This document shows positions 1-9,939 of a stretch of 64,000 bases of DNA, one piece after another. This stretch comes from Diplosphaera chodatii (Eukaryota > Chlorophyta > Trebouxiophyceae > Prasiolales > Stichococcaceae): positions 1 through 64,000 of the forward strand of contig JAALGY010000014.1 in NCBI GenBank assembly GCA_032358165.1, written 5' to 3'. How positions within the stretch are numbered: the first letter of the stretch is position 1; each line of letters opens with the position of its first letter. The position numbers and the translations under genes were made by a program. A model generated the notes under the pieces. The model saw only the letters and a list, made by a program, of their open reading frames with translations. It was not told the DNA's origin and did not search any database.

Positions 1-1075
1 ACCTGCTGCACCCTGACCTGGGTGCTGCCCGCTGCCTGCCGCCGCCGCCAACACCAGCCTGCCATCCTCACCACCACCCACAGCCTGCCACCTGCTGCAC
101 CCTGATCTGAGTGCCGCCCGCCGCCCGCCGCCGCCGCCAACACCAGCCTGCCATCCTCACCACCACCCACACCACCCTCAGCCTGCCACCTGCTGCACCC
201 TGACCTGGGTGCTGCCCGCTGCCTGCCGCCGCCGCCAACACCAGCCTGCCATCCTCACCACCACCCACAGCCTGCCACCTGCTGCACCCTGATCTGAGTG
301 CCGCCCGCCGCCCGCCGCCGCCGCCAACACCAGCCTGCCATCCTCACCACCACCCACACCACCCTCAGCCTGCCACCTGCTGCACCCTGACCTGGGTGCT
401 GCCCGCTGCCTGCCGCCGCCGCCAACACCAGCCTGCCATCCTCACCACCACCCGCACCACCCTCAGCCTGCCACCTGCTGCACCCTGATCTAAGTGCTGC
501 CCGCCGCCCGCCGCCGCCGCCAGCACCAGCCTGCCGCCTTCACCACCATCCACATCACCCACAGCCTGCCATCTGCTGCACCCTCGCCTGAGTGCCGCCC
601 GCCGCCCGCCGCCGCCGCCAACACCAGCCTGCCATCCTCACCACCACCCACACCACCCTCAGCCTGCCACCTGCTGCACCCTGACCTGGCTGCTGCCCGC
701 TGCCTGCCGCCGCCGCCAACACCAGCCTGCCATCCTCACCACCACCCACACCACCCTCAGCCTGCCACCTGCTGCACCCTGACCTGGCTGCTGCCCGCTG
801 CCTGCCGCCGCCGCCAACACCAGCCTGCCATCCTCACCACCACCCGCACCACCCTCAGCCTGCCACCTGCTGCACCCTGATCTAAGTGCTGCCCGCCGCC
901 CGCCGCCGCCGCCAACATCAGCCTGCCATCTTCACCACCATCCACACCACCCTCAGCCTGCCACCTGCTGCACCCTGCTCTGAGTCCTGCCCGCCGCCTG
1001 ACGCCGCCGCCATCACCAGCCTGCCTCCCTCCAGCATCCGCCACTACCCTCAGCCTGCCACCTGCTGCACCTTGC
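1..1075 (+). repeat. 98-bp tandem monomers, probable LINE-A 5' UTR
   Basis: About eleven head-to-tail units begin with CACCTGCTGCACCCTGA at 89, 187, 276, 374 and 472 and onward to about 1058. Spacing is 98 bp with occasional 89-bp units that lack 9 bp. The last degenerate unit runs straight into the LINE-A leader at about 1069. Copy 2 of the element starts inside the equivalent of this last unit (12976), so the array belongs to the element and copy 2 is 5'-truncated. Tandem 5' monomers act as promoters in some mammalian L1 families; the same role here is inference. Open frames within the array (for example 494-880) arise from the stop-poor repeat and are not genes. Confidence 0.8.
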
Positions 1076-1313
1076 TCTGAGTGCTGCCCTGCACTGCTGC
1101 ACTGCTGCCCAGCACTTGCCTGCTGCCCACGCCACAACCCTCCGTACCCACCCCTTCAGCATGCTTCCCGCCACGCCCACCGCCCCCCAACCCCAAACAG
1201 CTAGGCCTTTGCCCACACATGGCCGCAGCAGCGGCCGCCATCGCCGCCATCGCCCCTCATCCAACACTTCCACCAACGCCCACCACCACGGCCATCCTGC
1301 ACCTCGCCCAGCC

Positions 1314-3566
1314 ATGAGCCTCACGCTCTCGCTTGAGCAGCTGCGGCGCGGTGGCGCACCTAGGCTACGGGCCGAACGTGCTGTCAACCTGGCGACCAGC
1401 CTTGCGCTGCTGCCCATTGCAGTCAAGGTCGCCTTGCCAGCCACCGCTGACGCCAACACAGTCAAGCTCGAGCTCATCAAGCTGCTGGACAACCGCATTG
1501 GCACCTTCGACCTGATGGGCGCCCATGCTGTCGGTGATGGCGTCCTCACTGTCAAGCTCTTCGCCACCGCTGCTCGCGGCGGCGTCGCCCACGTGGATGT
1601 CCTATTGCAGCAGCGCGGCTTCACCCTGCTGTCACCCTCCACGGGCGCCGAGCTCCAAGTCACGGCCACTCAGTGTCAGCCCTGCGGCATGCTGCTGCCC
1701 CTCGGCACTACCGAGCTGATCATCCACCACATGGCCAACGCCGACAACGTTGCCGGAGTCACCCGGGCCCTCTTGCTCGCCTCAGGCTACGACGACTCGG
1801 ACTTCCAGGTCTTGACCGAAATGTTGGGAGGCGCCCGCCTGCCAGCCCACCTGCAGACGGTTCACGGGAACACCACCGTCGTGAGGGCGATTGTGAGGAT
1901 GGAGGACCCCGCACATGGTCTCTGCCCGCGGGTGCGGGACATCGACCGCGGCGCCCACACCGGCCCTATCACGGTCACTGCCACCTTCTCCGGCGACAGG
2001 GACATCCTCATCACACCCCCCCGCCAGTCACCCCATCAGCAACGCCCCCCACCTCCGCAACCGCCGTCGCCACCGCCACCAGCTGCCGCCACCACACCGG
2101 CACCCGACGTCGCCAGCAGGAGAGCTGCCTCTCGGGCCACCGAGACGCCCGCCACCGCCCCCTCTGACGATGGTGCTTCACCCATGACCGACACGGAGGC
2201 TCCTCCGGGCGATGATGGCGGCTCCCACGATGCTGGCCACCCCATGCTCGACAGCGACGGCACTGACACAGCATCAGTAGCCGACGACCAGCCACCTCCC
2301 CCAGCACAACGGCGTCGCACAGGCGACCTCTTGGGCCCCATGGGCCCCATGGGCCCCGCCGCTGCGGACGCTTACCCTCCCATTCAGGTGTTTCCCCAGT
2401 TGCCCCCAGCTCCAGCGACAGACGCTGGCGTCGCCGCCATGGAGACTGACCTTGCCACTCTGGACGGCTCCGCCCGAGCTGCACGACAGGTGTCCAGCTA
2501 TGCGGCTGTCCACAGCCGCCTGAGGGCCCCCACCGCGGCCTCTACCCTCGGCCGCATTGGCGCAAGCCCCACTGGGCTTGGCTTCACGGGCGTCTCCACT
2601 CGTGCCCGCAGCCGTACAGCGGCACCTCCGCTGCTAGCACCGCCGTCCGGCGGTCCAGCCGCACCGGGCCCCACCACCCGGCACTCAGAGATGGTGCATG
2701 ATCCCATCCCCGAGGGCTTCCTCTCCCACCTGGTCGATCTGGCTCCGGCGCTCTCGCCACAGGCGGCTGCCGCCGCCCTGCAGGAGGCCCGCCAATCAGA
2801 GCCGGTGCTCTGGAACACCTGGACCACTTGCGGTACTGGACTTGCCATCCCTGGCGCGCTGCTGCCATCACTCGACCGCATCCTTCGCCGCCACGACGAC
2901 AGCTGCCCACCGGCCGGACACTTGGTCCCCCACACAGACGTCGACGTGGCCATCGCCTCGATGCCCGACAGCTGTGTCATGGAAGCGGGCCACTTGGCCC
3001 TGTTGTCGGAGGTATTGCACGTGGACGGCACAGACGCTCACGCCCCTCTCGACCACATCCTCACCGAGTGGGCCTCCTCCCTGCCAGCATCCGACCTCGA
3101 CCGACACCGCTCACACGGCGTCCCCCTGACACCCGTCGCCCTCCATCTCCTCACGGCAACCACCAACCGCTGGCGTTGCCACTGGGCAAACCGCCAGACC
3201 ACCCTCGCCGACATCGCCCGTTGCAACAGGGAGCCGGGCCCCGTGCCCCTCACCACTTCGCCATCACCAGCCCCGCCGGAGCAGCCCTGGCTGCAGCCTC
3301 GCCGGCAGCGCACGCCCCGCACAGGCGCCGCCCGCCACGATGCCGACCTGCCGGGCACCTGGCGGTCGCATGCGGCCGTGACACGGAGCCAGGGCGCGCT
3401 GTCACCCTCCCCGACAGTCACCAGGAGCGGCCGCCTCAGCAGCCGCCCCAGCGCCTACTGGCTACCCTCGCTGCCCCGCTGGGCTGCAGGCCGGGCATCC
3501 ACCGCCGCCGGCTTCGACCCACAGACTGGCCGCGGCGCCGCAGGGCGCCGCGGCGGGGCGCCATGA
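1314..3566 (+). CDS. LINE-A ORF1 protein
   Basis: This is an open frame of 750 codons from ATG 1314. The frame is also open to an ATG at 1116, which would give 816 aa. I prefer 1314 because the 1116-1313 part is Pro/His-rich leader-like sequence, whereas MSLTLSLEQL onward looks like folded protein. Residues 1 to about 220 are a mixed alpha/beta-looking segment. The rest is Pro/Ala/Thr-rich and ends in a basic tail. I see no CCHC zinc knuckle, so RNA binding is assumed only from its position upstream of an EN-RT ORF. The TGA stop (3564-3566) overlaps the ATG of ORF2 (3563-3565). The copy-2 homologue is frameshifted. Confidence 0.8.
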   Translation: MSLTLSLEQLRRGGAPRLRAERAVNLATSLALLPIAVKVALPATADANTVKLELIKLLDNRIGTFDLMGAHAVGDGVLTVKLFATAARGGVAHVDVLLQQRGFTLLSPSTGAELQVTATQCQPCGMLLPLGTTELIIHHMANADNVAGVTRALLLASGYDDSDFQVLTEMLGGARLPAHLQTVHGNTTVVRAIVRMEDPAHGLCPRVRDIDRGAHTGPITVTATFSGDRDILITPPRQSPHQQRPPPPQPPSPPPPAAATTPAPDVASRRAASRATETPATAPSDDGASPMTDTEAPPGDDGGSHDAGHPMLDSDGTDTASVADDQPPPPAQRRRTGDLLGPMGPMGPAAADAYPPIQVFPQLPPAPATDAGVAAMETDLATLDGSARAARQVSSYAAVHSRLRAPTAASTLGRIGASPTGLGFTGVSTRARSRTAAPPLLAPPSGGPAAPGPTTRHSEMVHDPIPEGFLSHLVDLAPALSPQAAAAALQEARQSEPVLWNTWTTCGTGLAIPGALLPSLDRILRRHDDSCPPAGHLVPHTDVDVAIASMPDSCVMEAGHLALLSEVLHVDGTDAHAPLDHILTEWASSLPASDLDRHRSHGVPLTPVALHLLTATTNRWRCHWANRQTTLADIARCNREPGPVPLTTSPSPAPPEQPWLQPRRQRTPRTGAARHDADLPGTWRSHAAVTRSQGALSPSPTVTRSGRLSSRPSAYWLPSLPRWAAGRASTAAGFDPQTGRGAAGRRGGAP

Positions 3567-6500
3567 GCGCCCACGCCGACCGCCCCCGCCTGCGCCTGCT
3601 GTCACTGAACGTCAACGGGCTCGCCGACTTGGACAAGCGCCGCGCTCTCTTCGCGACGCTGACCAACGGGCCCTGGGACGTCATCTGCCTCCAAGAGACA
3701 CATCAACGTGCCTCTGACGACGGCAACCAGTGGGCGCAAACGGGGGCGGCCCCGGGCCAGCCCTGGCCAGGCTGGTCCTTCTGGCGGCGGGGCCCCGCCG
3801 CCACCACTGATCCCGGCGAACGGCGCCGACGCGCCACCGCCGGGGTGGCCATCCTCATCCGCGAGTCCTGCGGCTGCACTGCCGTTGACGAAGTCGGCCC
3901 CAGCACAGACGACGGCCGCCGACTTCGCGTCGACTTCGCACTCCATGGTCACCTGTACTCCGTCATCACCGCCTACACGCCATGCGATCAACACCCACGC
4001 CTGGCCTTCATCCCCACCCTTGCCGGAGACCTGCCGTCCGCCGACAGCCACCGCACGGTCCTCTTGTGCGGCGACTTCAACTGCATCGACACCGTCCATG
4101 ATGCCACCCCCACCGCTAGCCAGCGATCCGGTCGACTGGTCGGCGCCCCTGAGCTGCAACACCTCGCCACCTCCGCCGGCCTGGCTGATGCCTGGCGGCA
4201 CTGCCATCCCCACCCTGCCACCGACTTCTCCTTCGTCTCTCGCAATGCCGACCACGGCGCCTCTCGACTCGACAAGTGGCTAGTCGCTGAGGCCCTCCTC
4301 CACCATCAACCACACGCCACCATCGTTGACGACTTCCACAGCGACCACCGCGGCGTCACCTTCGCCTTCACGCTCCCCGGTTCCGTGCTGCGGGCTCGCC
4401 CACCATGGCGCTTCCCCCTCCCCCTCCTCGCAGACGCCGACTTCGTCACTGAGCTGGAAAATGCCCTCGACCGCCTCATGGCCGACAGGCTCCATCAGCA
4501 AGACTCCTCGCGCCGGGCCGCCGACTTCCTCCGCCTCCTGGCCGCCGCAAGCCGGCACGCCTCGCCCTCTCCCGACGAAGGCGCCGCTCCCCCGGAGCTG
4601 CGCGACACCGACCCGCAAGGGCTGTTGGAGGACATGCTTTCGTGCATCCGCCTGCTCGCCCAGCGGCGCACTGCCGCCGACACACGTCGCAGACGCCTGG
4701 AGCTTCGGCACCTGCAAGAGGCCGTCGCCTTTGCAGCTTCTCAGCTGCCCATCGCTGCGACAGACAATGCTCGCGACGCCGCACGCGCCGCCTTCCACAC
4801 CGCTGCCGACGCCCTGCAAGCCCACCACGACCGCCACGCCCAGCTTGCACTCGATCGCGCCCGGGCGTTGGAGCTCATGTTCTTCGAGAAGCCCACTCAC
4901 TACTTCCACGCTCGCTGCGACCCCCGCCACTTCAGCGACACCACCTTCACCTCGGTGCTGGACTCCAGCAATGGCATGTATGTCGGCCTTGACACGGCCA
5001 ACGGCCTCGCCCACGCCAAGCAGCTCATCGCCGACCACTACACCCGCCACTTCGCCGTCCGCCCAACATGCCGCGCCGCTCAGGACCAGCTCCTTGCCTC
5101 CCTTGACGCCACCGTCGCTGCCGCCGATGCTGCCGCCTGCGACGAGCCACTCACACACAAGGAGCTCACGGCCGCCGCCCGCGCGGCACAACGCGGCAAG
5201 AGCCCTGGTCCGGACGGCCTGCCAGCTGAGCTGTACGTCCAACTCTGGGGCAAGCTCGGCCTCCCTCTCACACGAGCCTTCAATGCCTGCCACACGGCTG
5301 GTGCCCGGCCAACCATGTCGCCTCGTCAGCGCACCTCCGACTACACCCTCGTCCCAAAGCGAGGCGATGCCCGCGACCTCGCCAACCGCCGACCTATTGC
5401 AGGCATCAACGCCGACGTCAAGATCGCCTCCCGCGCCTTTGCCACCCGCCTCGCCCACGCCCTTGGACCCGTCATCGACCCCACACAGACTGGCTTCCTC
5501 CCCGGCCGCTGGATTGGCGACAACATCCTCAACCACACCGAGCTCGCCGACCTCCTCACCACCCATGACACCGATGGAGCCATGCTCTTCCTCGACTTCG
5601 CCAAGGCCTTCGACTGGATGGACCGAGCCTGGACCTTGAGGGTCATGGAGGCCATGCGGTTTGGAGAGGGCGCCCAGCGCTGGGCTGCCCTCTTTATGAC
5701 CGACACCCTTGGGCGCATCCGCGTCAACGGCGCCCCCACCGACCCCATTCCCATCAACAGCGGCGCACTCCAAGGCAGCCCCCCCTCGTCACTGCTCTAC
5801 ATCCTGCAGCTCCAGACTCTTGCCGCCCTCACTCGACGCATGGTCGCCGCTGGTGCCGTGCAACCCATCGCCCTCCCCTTTGGCGGAGCTGCTCCCCCTT
5901 GCCACATGCACGCCGACGACACCACCATCCACGCCGCCTCCGCAGCGGACTGCGACAAGATCATCGAAGGACCTGTTGCCGCCTTCGCTGCCGCCTCGGG
6001 CGCCCAGCTCAACCCCACCAAGACCAAGTCCCTGTTGTTCGGCTCGGCTGCCCGGCAACCCGCCCACACCAGTGCCGCCACCGGCATCACATACACCCCA
6101 CACCACACATATGTCAACCACTTGGGCGTCATCGTCGGCTGCGGCAGCGACGCTATCGACGCTCGCCAGCACAAGATCAACTCCCGGATCGGCCTTATCG
6201 GCAAGGCGGTCCTGCAGTGGTCCAAGCACGCCATCTCCTTCTTTGGACGGGCGTACGTCGGCAAGCAGAACCTGCAGTCGCAGCTGGTGCACCTCCTCAG
6301 CTTCGACTCCTTCACAGCCACCCAACTGGCAAAGCTCAACACCCTCATCTACGGCTACGTCAGTCGCAATCGCTACAACACCGACCCCCTCTCCGCCAAC
6401 TGCAACCCGAAGCGACTTGTGTGCGGCCTCTCACGACGAGTTGGTGGCGCTGGCGCCCCCTCCCTTGAGCTCTTCGCCACCGCCCTGGCAGCGAAGCGAG

Positions 6501-9500
6501 CGTTCCGCCTGTTCCAGCCGACGCCAGCAGTGTGGAAGTCCATTCACAGCTTTCACCTCATGCGAGCTCCGGCATCCTCCATCCCCCACACCGACGCGCC
6601 AGCCCGAGCCCTTCACCGCTGGGGCCTCGGACCTGCCATCATGGCATCCACTCTCAACATCGCCACTGTGCCATCGCTCCCGCCACGCCTGCGCGACGGC
6701 GTCGCGGCTGCTCACCGCATCGGGATTGGGCGCAACCTGGACCCAGAGCAGCAGCATACACACCGCCTCGTCATGCGAGATCGCCTATTCTTCAGCCAGC
6801 GCGCCATCGCTGACCCTATTGCCCACGACGCCGACCTCATCGGAGCTGCATCCCTTGGCCTCTGGTCCCTTGGCGACTTGCGGGCAGCCATCGAGGGCGA
6901 CCCCCAGTTCGCTGCCGTCGCACGCGGGGACCTTGCCGTCATCCGTGCCTCCCTTGATGCCACCATGCGGCTAGCGCTCGAGGCGAACACCAACCAGGCG
7001 GACATGGCAGCCCTTCCCGTCGCCCCACTGCCGCCTCGGCAGTCGACTCGCAGCGTTCCGCTGCCAATGCCACCAGCCACACCCCATACACCACGCCAGC
7101 CAGGCACACACCCTCCGGACCCTCCAGCGACATCACCGCCCACGACGACCAGCCCACGTGAGCCTGCACCCGCCGCAGACGCCTCAGCCGCAGCACCCTT
7201 GGCAAGCACCCCACTGCCGCCGCCACCTCGCCCGCACGATCCTCCACTGACCCTTGCAACTCGGCCCACTCCGCCGACCACACAGCTCACTGGTCACCGA
7301 CGACGAGCGGCCCGCACCCCTACCACCTGCCCCCCACCACAACGCCGCCGCCTCCCCTCCCTTGTGCCGGATTGCGTCGTCCACGACCACGCCACATTGC
7401 CAGCCTGCCGTCGCCCCACCAACTCCTGGCTGTACATGCCTCTCATCCTCGACGCCGTCCACATGCCACTCGCCGCCCGCCCTGACGCCCACGCCTTCCC
7501 CCGCCCGCCAGCCTTTGTTCAGCATGTGCAGGCACTCAGAGGAGTGTTCGCACGACAATCTGTCCCCATCACACTCGACATCATCCGACACACGTACCAC
7601 CTGGACGCCCTCGCCCACATCGCCGCCCGCCACCAGGAACACCTCCTCGGCCTGGATGCACCACTTGGGCAGCGCATCGCCATGTACAGCCTGCAGCTGG
7701 TCAGAGACGCCCTGGCATCCCAGGCGGCTGCCATGCCCGACCCTCCGCCACCAACCACCACAGCCGGTCACTCAACGACCTCCTCCAGCGCACCCAGCAC
7801 TGCCATCACCACCGCCGCTGCCGCCCGCAGCCGACGTCGCAACCGCAGTCCGCCTCGTACACACGCCTCCCCACCAAGCCAAGTGCTTCCGCCACCCGCA
7901 CCTCTGCCGCCACCCCCGCCTCTGCCGCCTCCCCCACTTCAGCAGCCGGACGTCACGCCCTCCACCACAGCCTTGGCCCTTGCCCCACACCAACCCCCAG
8001 CGTGGGAAGTGTGCCTGCGTGCGGCTGGTGTCTGGCTCCCGCCGTACCACCCGCCGCCCCCGCACCCGTCTGATGCCCCAGGCACAGGACCTCCTCCGTC
8101 AATCGACGTCTCGGAGCAGTGGGAGGTTGACTCTGCCCACCGCTTCGTGCGCCGCCAGGGCGATGATCGACTCTACCGCGTGCGCTTCGACCACAGCCTC
8201 GTTGCCCATGACGACGCTGCCTCACTCCTCGACGCCCAGCCCCCCTGGCAACCCTGCCATCTCGTCATGTGGTCACCTCCCGCACACCGCGCGGCTGCTG
8301 GCGCAGCGCCATCGGCCGACGGGAACGACAGTGACGTGCCCGCTCACAAGAAGATGGATCGCCCCTACTTCCTTGCCGAGCTCGCTGATCTGACCATCGT
8401 CCCCGACATCTACGGCTACGGCGAAGAAGACCGCAACCTCATGGAGTACGAGGTCTCCCTTGGAACGGCACACCTCCTGGAGTCGGAGCTTCTCCAGCAA
8501 GGCCGCATCACCTTGGCCACCACGCAGCCCACAGCCATCCCTCGTTGGTTCGCCCCAGGCTACGCTCACGTCGAGGCCGCCGAGCATGCCGTCATCACCG
8601 AGGCCCAGCAGCACCGCACGGCTCAGCGGGACCACATCGACCACCCAGACTGGGTTACACGCACCTCCCCGCAGGCACCACTGGCGGTAACAGCAGCTGC
8701 TGCACCCCACTCCACTTCTCCGACGCCCACTCAGCCGACTCAGCCAGACTCCCCACCCCCTGCCGACCAACCCACACCTAGCTCCCCACGCCCTGACTCG
8801 CCCTCGCCAACGGCAGCTCCACACCGTCTCCCATGCTTCATCGCCATCACAGGGCCCCAACCAAGCGTGCACGCTATGGCGACACGGGCCCGCGACCCAC
8901 AGCAGCGGCCCCAAGCACACACTCGCCGGCCCCACCAATCACGCCATCCTCCTCAGGACAACACCGACCCTGCCGTCGCCTCCAAGTACCGCCGTTGCTG
9001 GGAACAGCTCTGCGGCACCAACATCCGCAAGGCCGATGTTGCCGTCGCCTGGCGAGCCCTTCACTGCCAACTCCGCACACCATCCTTCCTCACCTACTGC
9101 CGCTATAAGCACGCCGCTGTTGACATGTCAGGTGACACCCCCATGCAGAGGGCCTGCTGCCGCTGGCCGGCTTGCCGTACCCCGCTCGTCAACAACCCTG
9201 CCACCCTGCAGCCCACCACCGTTGCCAACACCACCCACGTCCTCCTCCACTGCCCACTCACACGCCCTGCCCTCCAGTGGCTCTGCGACTTGTGGGCTGC
9301 CATCGACGGCGGCCACACACCCCCAACCACTCCTGACGTCATCATCGCCGGCGACCCCACTGCCTGGCACCCTGGCCGCCTCGACGTTGAGCTGTGGACC
9401 CGGCTTCGGGTCACCTACCTACAGAAGGCCTGGGACGCCCACTGTGCTGTCCACCATGGTGGCCCCACACCCTCATCTACATCTATCGCCGCCGCCACCC

Positions 9501-9886
9501 TCCACTCCGCCGTGCAGTCGATGCGCACCGAGTTCACTGCCGCCTACACGTCCCCCACGGAGCTAGCACAGCAGTGCGACGCGCACATGACTGGAGCTCA
9601 GCGAGGCCAGCAGATTGACGACGACAACAACCCCATGACCGACTTCAAAAGGATCTGGATCGCGAGCGGCCTCTGCAGCATGAACGGCCGAGACCTTGTC
9701 GTCCGCTGGACGGCCACTCACCCAGTGCCGCTGCCAGCTGTACGTCCACAGCCACAGTCACAATCACGTCCACAGCCTCAGCGCCAACCTCAGCCCCAGC
9801 CTGAGTCCCGCCCTGGACCCCCGCCGCAAACATCGCAGCAACCACCCCCGACGGCTGCCTCCCCACCGCGCCTCCAACTCATCTGA
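3563..9886 (+). CDS. LINE-A ORF2: APE-type endonuclease and reverse transcriptase polyprotein (2107 aa)
   Basis: Start ATG 3563 overlaps the ORF1 stop as ATGA; the frame is open further upstream, but the endonuclease begins right after this ATG. Residues 1 to about 270 carry the exonuclease-endonuclease-phosphatase signatures LSLNVNG, LQETHQ, CGDFN and HSDHRG. Residues about 540-830 are the reverse transcriptase, with KSPGPDGLPAELY, FLDFAKAFDW, a GALQGSPPSSLL block and the catalytic HADD (about residue 783). Residues about 1130-1480 are Pro-rich linker. Residues about 1480-1700 form a compact segment I do not recognise. A Cys-rich CRWPAC...THVLLHC motif lies at about 1864-1896, followed by a Gln/Pro tail. 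The protein nicks the target and copies its RNA by target-primed reverse transcription. The length is far above the usual 1000-1300 aa of LINE ORF2. Confidence 0.92.
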   Translation: MSAHADRPRLRLLSLNVNGLADLDKRRALFATLTNGPWDVICLQETHQRASDDGNQWAQTGAAPGQPWPGWSFWRRGPAATTDPGERRRRATAGVAILIRESCGCTAVDEVGPSTDDGRRLRVDFALHGHLYSVITAYTPCDQHPRLAFIPTLAGDLPSADSHRTVLLCGDFNCIDTVHDATPTASQRSGRLVGAPELQHLATSAGLADAWRHCHPHPATDFSFVSRNADHGASRLDKWLVAEALLHHQPHATIVDDFHSDHRGVTFAFTLPGSVLRARPPWRFPLPLLADADFVTELENALDRLMADRLHQQDSSRRAADFLRLLAAASRHASPSPDEGAAPPELRDTDPQGLLEDMLSCIRLLAQRRTAADTRRRRLELRHLQEAVAFAASQLPIAATDNARDAARAAFHTAADALQAHHDRHAQLALDRARALELMFFEKPTHYFHARCDPRHFSDTTFTSVLDSSNGMYVGLDTANGLAHAKQLIADHYTRHFAVRPTCRAAQDQLLASLDATVAAADAAACDEPLTHKELTAAARAAQRGKSPGPDGLPAELYVQLWGKLGLPLTRAFNACHTAGARPTMSPRQRTSDYTLVPKRGDARDLANRRPIAGINADVKIASRAFATRLAHALGPVIDPTQTGFLPGRWIGDNILNHTELADLLTTHDTDGAMLFLDFAKAFDWMDRAWTLRVMEAMRFGEGAQRWAALFMTDTLGRIRVNGAPTDPIPINSGALQGSPPSSLLYILQLQTLAALTRRMVAAGAVQPIALPFGGAAPPCHMHADDTTIHAASAADCDKIIEGPVAAFAAASGAQLNPTKTKSLLFGSAARQPAHTSAATGITYTPHHTYVNHLGVIVGCGSDAIDARQHKINSRIGLIGKAVLQWSKHAISFFGRAYVGKQNLQSQLVHLLSFDSFTATQLAKLNTLIYGYVSRNRYNTDPLSANCNPKRLVCGLSRRVGGAGAPSLELFATALAAKRAFRLFQPTPAVWKSIHSFHLMRAPASSIPHTDAPARALHRWGLGPAIMASTLNIATVPSLPPRLRDGVAAAHRIGIGRNLDPEQQHTHRLVMRDRLFFSQRAIADPIAHDADLIGAASLGLWSLGDLRAAIEGDPQFAAVARGDLAVIRASLDATMRLALEANTNQADMAALPVAPLPPRQSTRSVPLPMPPATPHTPRQPGTHPPDPPATSPPTTTSPREPAPAADASAAAPLASTPLPPPPRPHDPPLTLATRPTPPTTQLTGHRRRAARTPTTCPPPQRRRLPSLVPDCVVHDHATLPACRRPTNSWLYMPLILDAVHMPLAARPDAHAFPRPPAFVQHVQALRGVFARQSVPITLDIIRHTYHLDALAHIAARHQEHLLGLDAPLGQRIAMYSLQLVRDALASQAAAMPDPPPPTTTAGHSTTSSSAPSTAITTAAAARSRRRNRSPPRTHASPPSQVLPPPAPLPPPPPLPPPPLQQPDVTPSTTALALAPHQPPAWEVCLRAAGVWLPPYHPPPPHPSDAPGTGPPPSIDVSEQWEVDSAHRFVRRQGDDRLYRVRFDHSLVAHDDAASLLDAQPPWQPCHLVMWSPPAHRAAAGAAPSADGNDSDVPAHKKMDRPYFLAELADLTIVPDIYGYGEEDRNLMEYEVSLGTAHLLESELLQQGRITLATTQPTAIPRWFAPGYAHVEAAEHAVITEAQQHRTAQRDHIDHPDWVTRTSPQAPLAVTAAAAPHSTSPTPTQPTQPDSPPPADQPTPSSPRPDSPSPTAAPHRLPCFIAITGPQPSVHAMATRARDPQQRPQAHTRRPHQSRHPPQDNTDPAVASKYRRCWEQLCGTNIRKADVAVAWRALHCQLRTPSFLTYCRYKHAAVDMSGDTPMQRACCRWPACRTPLVNNPATLQPTTVANTTHVLLHCPLTRPALQWLCDLWAAIDGGHTPPTTPDVIIAGDPTAWHPGRLDVELWTRLRVTYLQKAWDAHCAVHHGGPTPSSTSIAAATLHSAVQSMRTEFTAAYTSPTELAQQCDAHMTGAQRGQQIDDDNNPMTDFKRIWIASGLCSMNGRDLVVRWTATHPVPLPAVRPQPQSQSRPQPQRQPQPQPESRPGPPPQTSQQPPPTAASPPRLQLI

Positions 9887-9939
9887 AGCACTGTCTCGCA
9901 CGACTACGGTGAATGCCCACCACACTCACGCCGACGCAC

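Noticed and set aside
494..880. Proline/histidine-rich ORFs in the first kilobase
   Set aside because: They follow the 98-bp monomer period and are not conserved as protein.
1..1075. CRISPR-like array
   Set aside because: Units are contiguous tandem copies without unique spacers, in a eukaryotic LINE context.
4280..5773. Long - strand ORF (about 497 aa) opposite LINE-A ORF2, and its twin at 16646-17680
   Set aside because: GC-rich antisense shadow of the RT coding sequence; Gly/Val-rich with no family signature.
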